The notes below the pieces were generated by a model, which saw only the letters and a list, made by a program, of their open reading frames with translations, was not told the origin of the DNA and ran no database searches. Made by a program: the position numbers and the translations under genes. Positions 35,840 to 44,991 of a DNA stretch of 64,000 bases are shown piece by piece (positions within the stretch are counted from its first letter, which is position 1; each line of letters opens with the position of its first letter). The stretch lies in NCBI RefSeq assembly GCF_002159645.1, contig NZ_NFJB01000019.1:1-64000 (forward strand), written 5' to 3'. This stretch comes from Parabacteroides sp. An277. Lineage in GTDB: Bacteria; Bacteroidota; Bacteroidia; Bacteroidales; Tannerellaceae.

Positions 35840-35883
35840 ATAATGTATTTTATAATGAATGATATAGTTAGTTTGTTTAAAGT

Positions 35884-35938
35884 GAGTACCTTTTTTGAAT
35901 AATAATAGTTTTATAGCCCCCGTTAGAAAAAGGTACTC
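35884..35938. repeat. 12-base inverted repeat between sirtuin and lipoprotein genes
   Basis: GAGTACCTTTTT (35884-35895) pairs with AAAAAGGTACTC (35927-35938). Together with 34373-34431 it brackets the membrane protein/sirtuin pair. The loop holds TATAGCCC, the complement of GGGCTATA in the other loop. Confidence 0.72.
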
Positions 35939-35992
35939 TCTACGAAGTTTTAGAGATTAGGATTACTTGAAGTTTAAAAATCGAGATAGAAG

Positions 35993-36787
35993 ATGAAGTA
36001 TTTATTGATTTTCTTGGGATTATGCCTATTTAGCTGTAATAACCAAACAACCAGTAATATACAACCAGAGATTAAAATAGAGAATGGTTCACTTACCAAA
36101 GGAGAGCAAGATTCTTTGATAATGGTTTTATCTCCTTATTTGGAGATAGATTCTATTGTGATGCAGAATGCAAATCAAACTTTACAAATGGTTTCAGAAG
36201 CTCTTGGAGATACAAATGGGGAAGATGATTATTATCGAAATGTGCTGCATGTGGATTCTATTATTAAACAATGTATTACTTATGCTCAAGAGAATGAGCC
36301 TAAGCAACTATTGGATTTGTTTGATAAGGAAAAAGTAAACATTTATGCTCATCCATCCAATACGATAGAGCATGAAAAAGGTTTGCATTATATGATTCTA
36401 TCTTTATATGAAAAGTATTATCGTCCAGTAAGTGAAAGATTGTATGCTGAAAAGATGATAGAGTTGTATGAACTTACGCTTGCGCATATTATTGGATTAG
36501 AGACATTTGGAGGTTATCATCATCCAGATTATATACTTCTTGCAAAAGTATTAATGAACTGTTATGCTGACGGATTGAATAATTATGATAAAGCAATTGA
36601 ATTACAAAAGAAAGTCTGTGAACGAATTGAGCAAGAAGAGCCAGAAGGAAAAGCAAGTGAACTTTATGGATATGAATTGATGGAATTGGCAAATCTTTAT
36701 TTGACTAATGCCGATACTTTGCGCACAGATTCGTGTTTGCAAGAGTTACGGAAGAATCCATATATGGAGAAGTTGTTGGAAGAATAG
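35993..36787 (+). CDS. Hypothetical lipoprotein with helical repeats
   Basis: 264 residues. The signal MKYLLIFLGLCLFSCNN ends in the lipobox LFSC (Cys 15). The mature part is helical and TPR-like (YDKAIELQKKVCERIEQEEP, ELMELANLYLTNADTL near the C terminus). The next gene, 11 bases on, has nearly the same signal peptide, so the two are probably made together. The function is unknown. Confidence 0.78.
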   Translation: MKYLLIFLGLCLFSCNNQTTSNIQPEIKIENGSLTKGEQDSLIMVLSPYLEIDSIVMQNANQTLQMVSEALGDTNGEDDYYRNVLHVDSIIKQCITYAQENEPKQLLDLFDKEKVNIYAHPSNTIEHEKGLHYMILSLYEKYYRPVSERLYAEKMIELYELTLAHIIGLETFGGYHHPDYILLAKVLMNCYADGLNNYDKAIELQKKVCERIEQEEPEGKASELYGYELMELANLYLTNADTLRTDSCLQELRKNPYMEKLLEE

Positions 36788-36798
36788 GAGATTGAAAA

Positions 36799-37872
36799 AT
36801 GAGGTATTTTATTCTATTATTAGGATTGTGTCTGATTGCTTGTAATAATCAGAAGAGTAAACAATCTGGATATGAAAAGCAGATTGAGATAACAGATGAT
36901 TACGACCTTCTATTTCAAGAATTATCCTCTGAGACTTATATAAAGGCAGATACATTCTCAATGGAGCATCCAGACGAATATAAAATGGCTAATGCTGTTT
37001 TTGGGCTACAAAGATTGATTACAAATCCAGATACTCTTCATCTTATTATCGGTTCTTGGGTGAATAAATATTATAAAAAGAAGGGAATAGTTGAAAAAGA
37101 AAATACGATGGAGGAATACCATCAGAGGGATAGTATTGTCAATTCATTCATTATAGATACAGAACAAATAGATGATTTTCAAGATGTTTATTATTATGCT
37201 GATATGCAGTCTATATGGGAGGACTATCTATTCAATTACTATTTGAAGGAACTCAGTTCTGTATTGGAAGATAATGAATTGCAAAATGCTTTTAAAGAAG
37301 AAATGATTGCATGGAAGAATCTGTATAATAACCAAGTAAAGACGTTGGATGTATTCACTTCTGATATAGGTTCAAGAGATACAAGGGATTTTATATTTTC
37401 TAATTTCAAGTCTTCTTTTTATCAAAGAATGAAGACTTCCATACTTGATTTCTATTGGGTTTTGACTAATTCAGATTACTCTATAAAAGAAGAATTTCTA
37501 CCATTGAAGAAAACTCTTTTTGAAGAAGAGTATGGAACTACAATTGCTTATGTTCAAGATACAACAGTGTTTACAGATGATTTTTATAGTCTGGAACAAC
37601 GAACTGAAATAGTTAAGCAAGAAGAAACTTCTTGGTACGAGTTAATGGATAAGAGAGATAAGGTATCTTCTTTATTAGTTGGTCAAGTTAAAACCGCTTA
37701 TGACAATTCTACTTATCATTTGCAAAAGCTGCATTTGATAGAATTAAAGAATGAGTTTGATGAATACGGCTATTCAAGTGCTGAATATTCTACTTATATA
37801 TTAGATGAGGATTGTTCTTATAAAGAACTACTGAATCAGAAACGACCAAGAGAAAGATTTTCAAGCAAATAA
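36799..37872 (+). CDS. Hypothetical lipoprotein
   Basis: 357 residues. The signal MRYFILLLGLCLIACNN has a lipobox LIAC (Cys 15) and closely matches that of the previous gene. The mature part is acidic and mostly helical, with many aromatic residues. I see no known domain. It is the last gene of the element before the right attachment site. Confidence 0.78.
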   Translation: MRYFILLLGLCLIACNNQKSKQSGYEKQIEITDDYDLLFQELSSETYIKADTFSMEHPDEYKMANAVFGLQRLITNPDTLHLIIGSWVNKYYKKKGIVEKENTMEEYHQRDSIVNSFIIDTEQIDDFQDVYYYADMQSIWEDYLFNYYLKELSSVLEDNELQNAFKEEMIAWKNLYNNQVKTLDVFTSDIGSRDTRDFIFSNFKSSFYQRMKTSILDFYWVLTNSDYSIKEEFLPLKKTLFEEEYGTTIAYVQDTTVFTDDFYSLEQRTEIVKQEETSWYELMDKRDKVSSLLVGQVKTAYDNSTYHLQKLHLIELKNEFDEYGYSSAEYSTYILDEDCSYKELLNQKRPRERFSSK

Positions 37873-37946
37873 GATACTTGTTCTTATAATTAAGTCCCCT
37901 TCCCGTAGATAATATAACATATAAGATTTAAACCAATAAGAAAAAG

Positions 37947-37978
37947 TTTGTTTATTGGGGAGAATCTAAGTATATTTG
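37947..37978 (+). promoter_or_regulatory. Outward-facing promoter near the right end of the element
   Basis: TTTG at 37947-37950, 20 bases, TATATTTG at 37971-37978. Nothing lies downstream before the right tRNA copy at 38120, so it may keep that tRNA expressed. A hairpin CCAATAA...TTATTGG (37933-37957) overlaps the minus-33 element. Confidence 0.65.
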
Positions 37979-38021
37979 TGTTGATTTTGAGATAGTTAAT
38001 AATAGTATTAATCAAGCATTT

Positions 38022-38042
38022 GTTTAAACCAGTACTTAAACC
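38022..38042 (+). repeat. GTTTAAACC repeats, right end
   Basis: GTTTAAACC at 38022-38030 and ACTTAAACC at 38034-38042, 12 bases apart, matching the three copies before the integrase. Confidence 0.82.
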
Positions 38043-38118
38043 AAAAGATTATAGATATATTAAAAAGCATTTTAGCTTCAATGCTAATCTTTGATTATTA
38101 GATAATTGCAATAATAAT

Positions 38119-38200
<82 letters not shown>

Positions 38201-38212
<12 letters not shown>

Positions 38213-38236
38213 CATCGGATAATGCTTCTTTTTTTA
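38201..38236 (+). terminator. Terminator of the right tRNA-Thr(CGT)
   Basis: GAAGCA..TTATCC pairs with GGATAA..TGCTTC, followed by eight T residues. Confidence 0.85.
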
Positions 38237-38304
38237 TGCACAAAAAATCCTTGCCTCCCTAAAAAAGGTGCGAAAGAGAAATGTAATATCTGCTAACTCA
38301 TTAT

Positions 38305-38433
38305 AAACAAATTCCTAAGCGTGATTGGCTTAACTTTGTTGTCACCTCTAAAGCGCGTGTGCGTATCAAACAAGCACTTCGGGAAGAGACGGCTGCAAGG
38401 GTAGATTTCGCGAAGGAGATGTTCTCAGCGGCG
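38305..38433 (+). pseudogene. Inverted partial copy of relA
   Basis: About 129 bases matching relA codons for KRDWLNFVVTSKARVRIK and onward, at roughly 94 percent identity (counted by eye, about seven changes plus one insertion near the end). It reads on the plus strand, while relA reads on the minus strand; the parent segment is 39181-39308. The copy has no start, and at least two changes alter the protein, so it is a decaying fragment. It lies between the right attachment site and the relA stop. Confidence 0.88.
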
Positions 38434-38492
38434 GCAGGCACCTTTGTGAAAAAAAGTGCCTACCGATGGAGAGAAATTTAACGAACTATATT

Positions 38493-40703
38493 TTAGGTGT
38501 TCAGCCGTTCTACCTGCTTGACTCCTTTTACAGTGTTGATTTTTTTTATCAATTGGTTGAGGGAAGCGGTATCTTTCACCGAAACCGTAAAATTCCCTTG
38601 GAATAAACCATCTACTGAGTTGATATTCAGTGAGCGAAGTGAGATGCCCTCCTCCTTTCCGATGACCGAAGTGATGTTGGTTACGATGGCGATATCGTCT
38701 CTACCCACCACGCGAAGGGTGACGGTGTAGCCATTATCTCCCTTCCCGCTCCATTTAGCGCGGATGATGCGGTACCCGAAGCGGCTGAACATTTCCTGCG
38801 CGTTGGGGCAATCCATGCGGTGGATTTTGATGCCTTGCGTGGAGACGAAGCCGAACACCTCGTCGCCATAAATCGGGTTGCAACATTTGGCGAGCTTATA
38901 TTCGATGCCGGTGAGGTTTTGGTCGATGACAAGTACATCCTTATTTGATGCAATCTCCTCAGCTTCTGTAGTTTTAATATACGATTCAGCACTTCGTACA
39001 GGTGCCTCACCGGGTTCATTTTCTTTGTGTACGCTTTCGAGATAAGCATCGATGACATCGTTCGGATCCAGCTTTTCCTGGGCGATATCGAGGTAGAAAT
39101 CCGTCACCGTCTTATAGCCTTTCTTTTTGATATAGCGCATGAGGGGTGCCTCTTCCAGTTCGATTTTCCGATTCTTGAAACGCCGCTGGAGCATCTCCTT
39201 CGCGAAATCTACCCTCGCAGCTGCCTCTTCCCGAAGTGCTTGTTTGATGCGCACACGCGCTTTAGAGGTGACAACAAAGTTAAGCCAGTCACGCTTAGGA
39301 GTTTGTTGAGGTGAGGTGATGATAGAAACCGAATCTCCGTTGTGCAACTCTTGCTTGATGGGGGCATTCTTTCCGTTTACTTTAGCAGATATACACTTGC
39401 ATCCCAGCTGAGAATGGATTGCAAAAGCGAAGTCGAGCACGGTTGCTCCCTTGGCCAGTTTGATGAGTTCGCCTGTCGGGGTAAAGACGTAGATTTCATC
39501 TTTGTAAAGATCCATGCGGAAATCCTTCATGAGGTCGAGCGGACTAGCCTCTTTGTTTTCCAAGGCAGCCCGGACAGTATTCATAAATTCATCCAATCCT
39601 TTTTCTGCCTTGATGCCTTTGTACCGCCAATGGGCAGCCAATCCTTTCTCGGCAATTTCGTCCATACGTTTGGTACGTATTTGAACTTCCACCCATTTAT
39701 TATCAGGTCCCATAACGGTAATGTGCAAACTCTCGTATCCGTTCGATTTTGGGATGGAAATCCAATCTTTCAAGCGGTTGGGATTGGGTTGGTACATGTC
39801 TGTCACGATGGAATAAACTTGCCAGCAATCTGAACGTTCTTTCTCCAACGGCGTGTCAAGTACGATGCGGATAGCGAAAAGGTCGTAGATATGCTCAAAA
39901 TCGACCTTTTGTTTTTTCAGTTTATTATTGATAGAATGGATAGATTTCGTACGCCCTTTGATTTCGAACTTGAATCCCGCTTGCTCGAGCTTCTCTTTGA
40001 TGGGAGCGATAAAGCGGGCAATGTAGGCATCGCGTGAGCGCTTCGTCTCGTTCAGTTTTTGCTTGATGAAATCGAATTGCTTTCGGTCGAGGTATTTGAG
40101 CGAGAGATCTTCCATTTCGCTTTTGATGCCATATAATCCCAACCGGTGGGCAAGGGGGGCATAGAGGTAAGCTGCCTCGGTGGCCAGCCGTACGCGGTCG
40201 TCTTCAGACAATCGCTTGCCCAATCGCATGAGGCAAAGTCTATCGGCTATCATAAGCAAGATAACGCGTACATCCTCGGCAAACGAGAACAAGAGATGGT
40301 GGAAATTCTCCGAATTGATAGCCGTATTGCGGGCATATAAATCCGACGTGCGCAAGAGGCGTTGAATCATCACCACCACCTCTTCGCCAAACAACGCCTG
40401 CACCTGCTCTGGGGTAATGACTTGCTTGTAAACCGGGCGATATAATAAAAGCGCCAATACGGAGGTACGCTTCAACCCAATCTCGACCGAGGCGATAAGG
40501 GCAGTATCGATATTGCGCAACAATCCATTGATGCCATTTTTATCTCTTCCATAGCACTCTTTGGCTACGATTTGTTTCATGAGGGATTTCATTTTCGAAA
40601 TATCCTCTTTTTCCAAACAAGAATAGAGGCTTCGTAACAAAGCCCTGTACTTCGTGAAGAATTCTTTCTTCTCTTCGGGTGTAAAAAATACTTGTGTCTC
40701 CAT
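38493..40703 (-). CDS. relA: RelA/SpoT-family (p)ppGpp synthetase
   Basis: A 736-residue stringent-response enzyme. An HD-domain region covers 1-200, but the metal-binding HD motif reads LLLYRPVYKQ (about 86-95) in place of the usual LLHDVVED, so hydrolase activity is probably lost. The synthetase domain is intact (GRTKSIHSINNKLKKQ near 250, ISIPKSNGYESLH near 317, VEVQIRTKRMDEIAEKG near 339). A TGS domain (about 390-450) and a C-terminal ACT domain (about 655-736) follow. So this is the synthetase-only form; a second, bifunctional SpoT should exist elsewhere. The 3' end faces the relA-fragment copy. Confidence 0.94.
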   Translation of the reverse strand: METQVFFTPEEKKEFFTKYRALLRSLYSCLEKEDISKMKSLMKQIVAKECYGRDKNGINGLLRNIDTALIASVEIGLKRTSVLALLLYRPVYKQVITPEQVQALFGEEVVVMIQRLLRTSDLYARNTAINSENFHHLLFSFAEDVRVILLMIADRLCLMRLGKRLSEDDRVRLATEAAYLYAPLAHRLGLYGIKSEMEDLSLKYLDRKQFDFIKQKLNETKRSRDAYIARFIAPIKEKLEQAGFKFEIKGRTKSIHSINNKLKKQKVDFEHIYDLFAIRIVLDTPLEKERSDCWQVYSIVTDMYQPNPNRLKDWISIPKSNGYESLHITVMGPDNKWVEVQIRTKRMDEIAEKGLAAHWRYKGIKAEKGLDEFMNTVRAALENKEASPLDLMKDFRMDLYKDEIYVFTPTGELIKLAKGATVLDFAFAIHSQLGCKCISAKVNGKNAPIKQELHNGDSVSIITSPQQTPKRDWLNFVVTSKARVRIKQALREEAAARVDFAKEMLQRRFKNRKIELEEAPLMRYIKKKGYKTVTDFYLDIAQEKLDPNDVIDAYLESVHKENEPGEAPVRSAESYIKTTEAEEIASNKDVLVIDQNLTGIEYKLAKCCNPIYGDEVFGFVSTQGIKIHRMDCPNAQEMFSRFGYRIIRAKWSGKGDNGYTVTLRVVGRDDIAIVTNITSVIGKEEGISLRSLNINSVDGLFQGNFTVSVKDTASLNQLIKKINTVKGVKQVERLNT

Positions 40704-40849
40704 AAGCTATTTCTATTAAATTATCTGCTAAATGGACTCATTTTCACGAATCGGGCGTAAAAGTATCGATTTATTTTGAATTATCCGTGCGATTATTAGG
40801 AGTATTTTTTATACATTTGCGGCATATACAAACAATAAAATAAAGTACT

Positions 40850-42376
40850 ATGTTAAACGCGAAAGACTTAGAGTTATTATCCGCAAAGGGTATTTCGGAA
40901 GAAAAGATTAACGAACAGTTGGCTTGTTTCGAGAAGGGCTTCCCATTTTTGGAAATTGTAGCTTCTGCTTCTGTCGAGAAGGGTATCCAGGTGATTCCCG
41001 CCGATGCGCAAGCTGCCTATATGGAAGAATGGGATGCTTACCTCACGAAAAACAAACGGATTCTCAAATTCGTACCTGCTTCAGGTGCAGCCAGCCGTAT
41101 GTTCAAGAATCTGTACGCGTTCTTATCGGCCGATTATGATGTGCCGACTACTGATTTTGAGAAAAAGTTCTTCAACGACATCCGTAAGTTCGCTTTCTAC
41201 AAGGCGTTGGACCGTCAGTGTATGGAGAATACGGGAAAAGACATTGCCGCGCTGATGGCCTTGGGCGAATATAAGCGTGTGGTGGCTACATTACTCGAAA
41301 AAGAGGGGTTGAACTATGGTTCGCTTCCCAAAGGGTTGTTGCTTTTCCATACCTATCCCGACACTTTCCGCACGGCGATGGAAGAGCATCTGGCAGAAGG
41401 AGCGATGTATGCGAAGAACAACGCGGGCGAAGTGAATATCCATTTCACCGTCTCGCCTGAGCATCAAGCTTTGTTCGAACAGCTAGTGGAGGAAAAGAAG
41501 GGTGCATACGAGGATAAATTCTCTGTGAAGTATGACATCTCCTTTAGCATCCAAAAGCCTAGTACCGACACGATTGCGGCAAATCCGGACAATACCCCGT
41601 TCCGCGATAAGAACGGCAACCTCCTCTTCCGTCCGGGTGGGCATGGGGCACTCATCGAGAACCTCAACGATGTGGATGCCGACGTTATCTTCATCAAGAA
41701 CATCGACAACGTCGTGCCTGATAGCTTCAAATCCGCTACCATTATCTACAAAAAGCTCATTGCCGGCGTGCTTGTCTCCTTGCAAAAACGGATTTTCAAC
41801 TATCTGAACCTCATCGATACGGGCAAATACACGAAAGCGCAGGTCGAAGAGATGATTCATTTCCTCCAAGACGAGCTTTGCATCCGTAAGCCGGACATCA
41901 AGCAGCTGGAGGATGCCGATTTGATTCTTTATATCAAGAACAAGCTCAACCGCCCTATCCGCGTCTGTGGCATGGTGAAGAATGTGGGCGAACCGGGCGG
42001 TGGTCCGTTCCTCGCGGTCAATCCGGATGGGTCTATCTCACCGCAAATCCTGGAAAGTTCGCAAATCGACATGAACAACCCGCAAAAGAAGGCGCTTTTT
42101 GAGCAGGGTACGCACTTCAACCCCGTCGACCTCGTTTGCGCGGTCAAGAATTACAAGGGCGAGAAGTTCGACCTCCCGAAGTATGTCGACAAGAATACGG
42201 GGTTTATCTCGTCGAAGAGCAAAGACGGGCGTGAACTCAAAGCCTTGGAACTTCCGGGGTTATGGAATGGCGCCATGAGCGACTGGGTGACGGTGTTCGT
42301 CGAAGTACCTATCGAAACTTTCAACCCGGTGAAGACGGTGAACGACCTCCTTCGCCGCGAACATCAGCAAGGATGA
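40850..42376 (+). CDS. DUF4301 family protein
   Basis: A 508-residue cytoplasmic protein. Segments such as FVPASGAASRMFKNLYAF (about 75), FRPGGHGALIENLNDVDADV (about 260), IKNIDNVVPD and CGMVKNVGEPGGGPF (about 375) are the conserved blocks of DUF4301, a Bacteroidetes family that resembles nucleotide-sugar pyrophosphorylases (GxG-rich N terminus and RPGGHG). A sugar-nucleotide role is inference. It is monocistronic with its own terminator. Confidence 0.9.
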   Translation: MLNAKDLELLSAKGISEEKINEQLACFEKGFPFLEIVASASVEKGIQVIPADAQAAYMEEWDAYLTKNKRILKFVPASGAASRMFKNLYAFLSADYDVPTTDFEKKFFNDIRKFAFYKALDRQCMENTGKDIAALMALGEYKRVVATLLEKEGLNYGSLPKGLLLFHTYPDTFRTAMEEHLAEGAMYAKNNAGEVNIHFTVSPEHQALFEQLVEEKKGAYEDKFSVKYDISFSIQKPSTDTIAANPDNTPFRDKNGNLLFRPGGHGALIENLNDVDADVIFIKNIDNVVPDSFKSATIIYKKLIAGVLVSLQKRIFNYLNLIDTGKYTKAQVEEMIHFLQDELCIRKPDIKQLEDADLILYIKNKLNRPIRVCGMVKNVGEPGGGPFLAVNPDGSISPQILESSQIDMNNPQKKALFEQGTHFNPVDLVCAVKNYKGEKFDLPKYVDKNTGFISSKSKDGRELKALELPGLWNGAMSDWVTVFVEVPIETFNPVKTVNDLLRREHQQG

Positions 42377-42399
42377 TTTTTTATATGCGTTCATGAGGT

Positions 42400-42438
42400 G
42401 AAGGTGAGTGGCAGCCAATGCCGCTCCCTTCTTTTTTT
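42400..42438 (+). terminator. Terminator after the DUF4301 gene
   Basis: GAAGG..GAGTGGCA pairs with TGCCGCTCCCTTC, followed by seven T residues. Confidence 0.85.
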
Positions 42439-42604
42439 ATGGGTATTTCACTATGTTTTATTTACGTTTATCGCTATAAACGAAAGGATTGACGCCTGCG
42501 TTTGCGCGCGGATGCAGGCGTAACTCTATGATGTAAAGATACAAAATGTTTTTCTATCTACTGAATTTTAGGGGAGGTTAAGGAGTGAAATTTTGTTAAA
42601 TTTG

Positions 42605-43035
42605 TCTGTTCTTTTTCCTTGATGAAAAAGAACCAAAAAATCAAGGCTGCGTCTGCTTCGCTACTCTCTCCCTACACTCCGCTGTTCGCGTTGCCAACTC
42701 GCTTCGCTCAAACAGCAACGCTCTCGGCCGCTTCGTTCCGCTCGCTCGCTTTACGCTCACCAGACAGAGGCCGGTGCTCTTTTCCTTCCCCTCCCTTCCT
42801 ACGAACAAAGGGAAAATCGTCCATTCTCCAGGATGAATTTGCCTATTAAGACCGGCCTAACGGAAGCGGCGTAAAGCAAATGGGGGCATGGAGCGTAAAG
42901 AAATCTCGGTGTTTGAGCGCAAAGCGCGAGTTTTCCGAGATTTCAGCGGAATGCCTCCATTTGTAGCTGCTGGAGTGTAAGCCTTGAACTTTTGGTTCTT
43001 TTCTTTCAAGAGAAAAGAACGGAAAAAGAACGCCA
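42605..43035. repeat. Repeat element of about 430 bases with related inverted ends
   Basis: The left end reads GTTCTTTTTCC then AAAAAGAACCAAAAAATCAA then GGCT; the right end, on the other strand, reads GTTCTTTTTCC ... AAAGAACCAAAAGTTCAAGG then CT. So the ends are imperfect inverted repeats. Inside, 42878-42889 pairs with 42951-42962 (AAATGGGGGCAT with ATGCCTCCATTT) and 42901-42909 with 42935-42943 (AAATCTCGG with CCGAGATTT), one nested hairpin. The left half is rich in CGCTTCG/CGCTC motifs. Open frames here do not look like proteins. Confidence 0.75.
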
Positions 43036-43077
43036 CAATGACAATGAACAATGAAATTAAAAATTTCGCTTCCGGTG

Positions 43078-43205
43078 CGCGGCGGGGAGAGAGATTTATT
43101 CATATAGTAGATATAATAGTATATATATAATATTATATTATTAATATATATATATTATATTATATTATATATTATTTTACTTCTCTACTGCCCCGCTCGG
43201 TACGG
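43078..43205. repeat. AT-rich cruciform-like palindrome
   Basis: GCGGGGAGAGA (from 43082) faces CTCTACTGCCCCGC (ending 43197), and between them is a long run of TATAATATTATATTA-type repeats that can pair with each other. No gene is seen from 42439 to 43401 apart from these repeats. Confidence 0.72.
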
Positions 43206-43401
43206 AAGGCATTTTTCTTATTTTCATTGTTCATTGTCATTCGGGAGAGAAAGAGTGTATACGGCTTAATGGTTGGTTTAAAGGGTATTAAGGATTTGAG
43301 CTGCCCTGAAAGAAAGATGAAATAAGAGGAATATTTAACGGAATTTTACATATTAACCCCGCCCAGATTTGGGAAACTGAGCGGGAATGTGTATATTTGT
43401 A

Positions 43402-44991
43402 TCAGAATTCGTCCACTTTTAAATCTGAGCGGAAGCGGTCGAGCTGTTGTTGCAGACGGTCTTGCACCTCTTGGTAGTCGGGGTTTCCATAGAGGTTGTG
43501 AAGTTCGCCTGGATCAGCTTTTAGGTCGTATAGTTCGTTGCAATTCACGGCATTGCGTGTATCGTCTTTCTCGCCATAGAAATGGATGAGCTTGTATTGC
43601 GCGTCGCGTACGCCATCGTGGCGGCGCACCATATGGATAGCGGGGTAATCATAATAATGGTAGTAAAGATACTGACGCCAATCGGGAGGCGTTGTGCCGC
43701 AGAGGAGCGGTACGAGCGAAGAACCGCTCATTTCGTTGGGTTTCTGGATGCCGGCAATGTCGAGGTAAGTTGGGGCATAATCGATGTTTTGCACCAAATC
43801 CCAGTTTTCGACACCCTGCTTTCCGCCCGGATAGCGGATGATGAGCGGCGTACGGAAACTCTCTTCATACATGAAGCGTTTGTCGAACCAGCCATGCTCG
43901 CCCATGTAGAAGCCCTGGTCGGAAGTGTAGACGATGACGGTGTTGTCCATCAAATCGTGCGCTTCGAGGTAATCGAGGAGTCGACCCACTTCGTCGTCGA
44001 TGGTTTTAATACAACGCAGGTAGTCTTTGATATATTGTTGATATTTCCAGCGTGTGAGCGCTTCGCCCGAGAGGTTTTGCTTCTTAAAGTCCTCGAGGCG
44101 TGCAGCGTAGGCGGTTTCCCAGGCGGTGCGCTGGGCGGAGTCCATGCGGTCGAGGGAAGCTTGGAGTCCGTTCGCACTCCATTCGTCTTTGTAGGGGGAC
44201 TGGTTGCGCAGGTCGTTGAGCTTGAGGTCGTAGACGAGCGTCATGTGGTCAGCGATGCGCATTTCCTGCGTATGGGCAGGTTCGCATCGGGTAGCGTAGT
44301 CATCGTCGAAAGTATCCGGATAAGGGAACTCTACGTCGTCGTACAGGTGGAGGTATTTCTCTTCGGGCATCCAATTACGGTGTGGCGCTTTGTGGTGGAC
44401 GAGGAGGCAGAAGGGTTTCTCCGGGTTGCGATGTTCGAGGAAGTCGATAGCATAATCCGTGGTGAGCTTCGTGGCATAGCCTTTACGCTTCACGTACTGT
44501 CCGTTTGTTTCCGGACTTTTGAACTCGGGGTTGTAGTATTCGCCCTGATCCCAAAGCACTTGGTAATAATCGAAACCCTTCGGTTCGCATTGCATATGCC
44601 ATTTGCCCACGACGGCAGTCTGATACCCCTCCGCGCGAAGGAGTTCGGAGAAGAACGTCTTGGTGGTATCGATACCAGCACCTAATTGACGTTGCCCGTT
44701 TTGGTGGCTGTAAAGACCTGTCATGAGGCAAGCACGGCTGGGTGTTGAGAGTGAATTTTCGACAAACGCCTGCCGGAAAAGCATTCCTTCGGCCGCTAGC
44801 CGGTCGAGGTTAGGCGTGGGGGCGAGTTTACCTAAGGCATGTCCATAGGCGCTTAGGGTTTGATACGAATGGTCGTCTGTCATGATGTGGATAATGTTGA
44901 GCGGTTTTTCTTTTGTTTTTTGCCCGCCTGCGCACGAAGCGAGGAAGATAGAGGTCAGTAAACCGCCCGTCCAAATGAAGTTCCTTTTCAT
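43402..44991 (-). CDS. Sulfatase, Ser-type, lipoprotein
   Basis: A 529-residue sulfatase that hydrolyses sulfate esters, probably from host glycans. The start at 44991 (MKRNFIWTGGLLTS) gives a lipoprotein signal (FLASC, Cys about 20); the in-frame 45186 codon adds 65 residues without a signal. The active site is LSTPSRACLMTGLYSHQNG (about 81-99), i.e. S-x-P-x-R, so formylglycine would be made from Ser by an anaerobic maturase. IMTDDHSY (about 36) and VYTSDQGFYMGEHGWFDKR (about 355) are further metal/sulfate contacts. It is divergent from the GH13 gene. Confidence 0.93.
   Translation of the reverse strand: MKRNFIWTGGLLTSIFLASCAGGQKTKEKPLNIIHIMTDDHSYQTLSAYGHALGKLAPTPNLDRLAAEGMLFRQAFVENSLSTPSRACLMTGLYSHQNGQRQLGAGIDTTKTFFSELLRAEGYQTAVVGKWHMQCEPKGFDYYQVLWDQGEYYNPEFKSPETNGQYVKRKGYATKLTTDYAIDFLEHRNPEKPFCLLVHHKAPHRNWMPEEKYLHLYDDVEFPYPDTFDDDYATRCEPAHTQEMRIADHMTLVYDLKLNDLRNQSPYKDEWSANGLQASLDRMDSAQRTAWETAYAARLEDFKKQNLSGEALTRWKYQQYIKDYLRCIKTIDDEVGRLLDYLEAHDLMDNTVIVYTSDQGFYMGEHGWFDKRFMYEESFRTPLIIRYPGGKQGVENWDLVQNIDYAPTYLDIAGIQKPNEMSGSSLVPLLCGTTPPDWRQYLYYHYYDYPAIHMVRRHDGVRDAQYKLIHFYGEKDDTRNAVNCNELYDLKADPGELHNLYGNPDYQEVQDRLQQQLDRFRSDLKVDEF

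Noticed and set aside
42619-42849. Short basic protein in the repeat region
   Set aside because: It is the translation of a repeat element rich in CGCTTCG/CGCTC motifs, with no coding signature.
43582-44685. Open frame of 367 codons opposite the sulfatase
   Set aside because: The minus-strand sulfatase has all its motifs; the plus-strand frame has no recognisable start context or domain.
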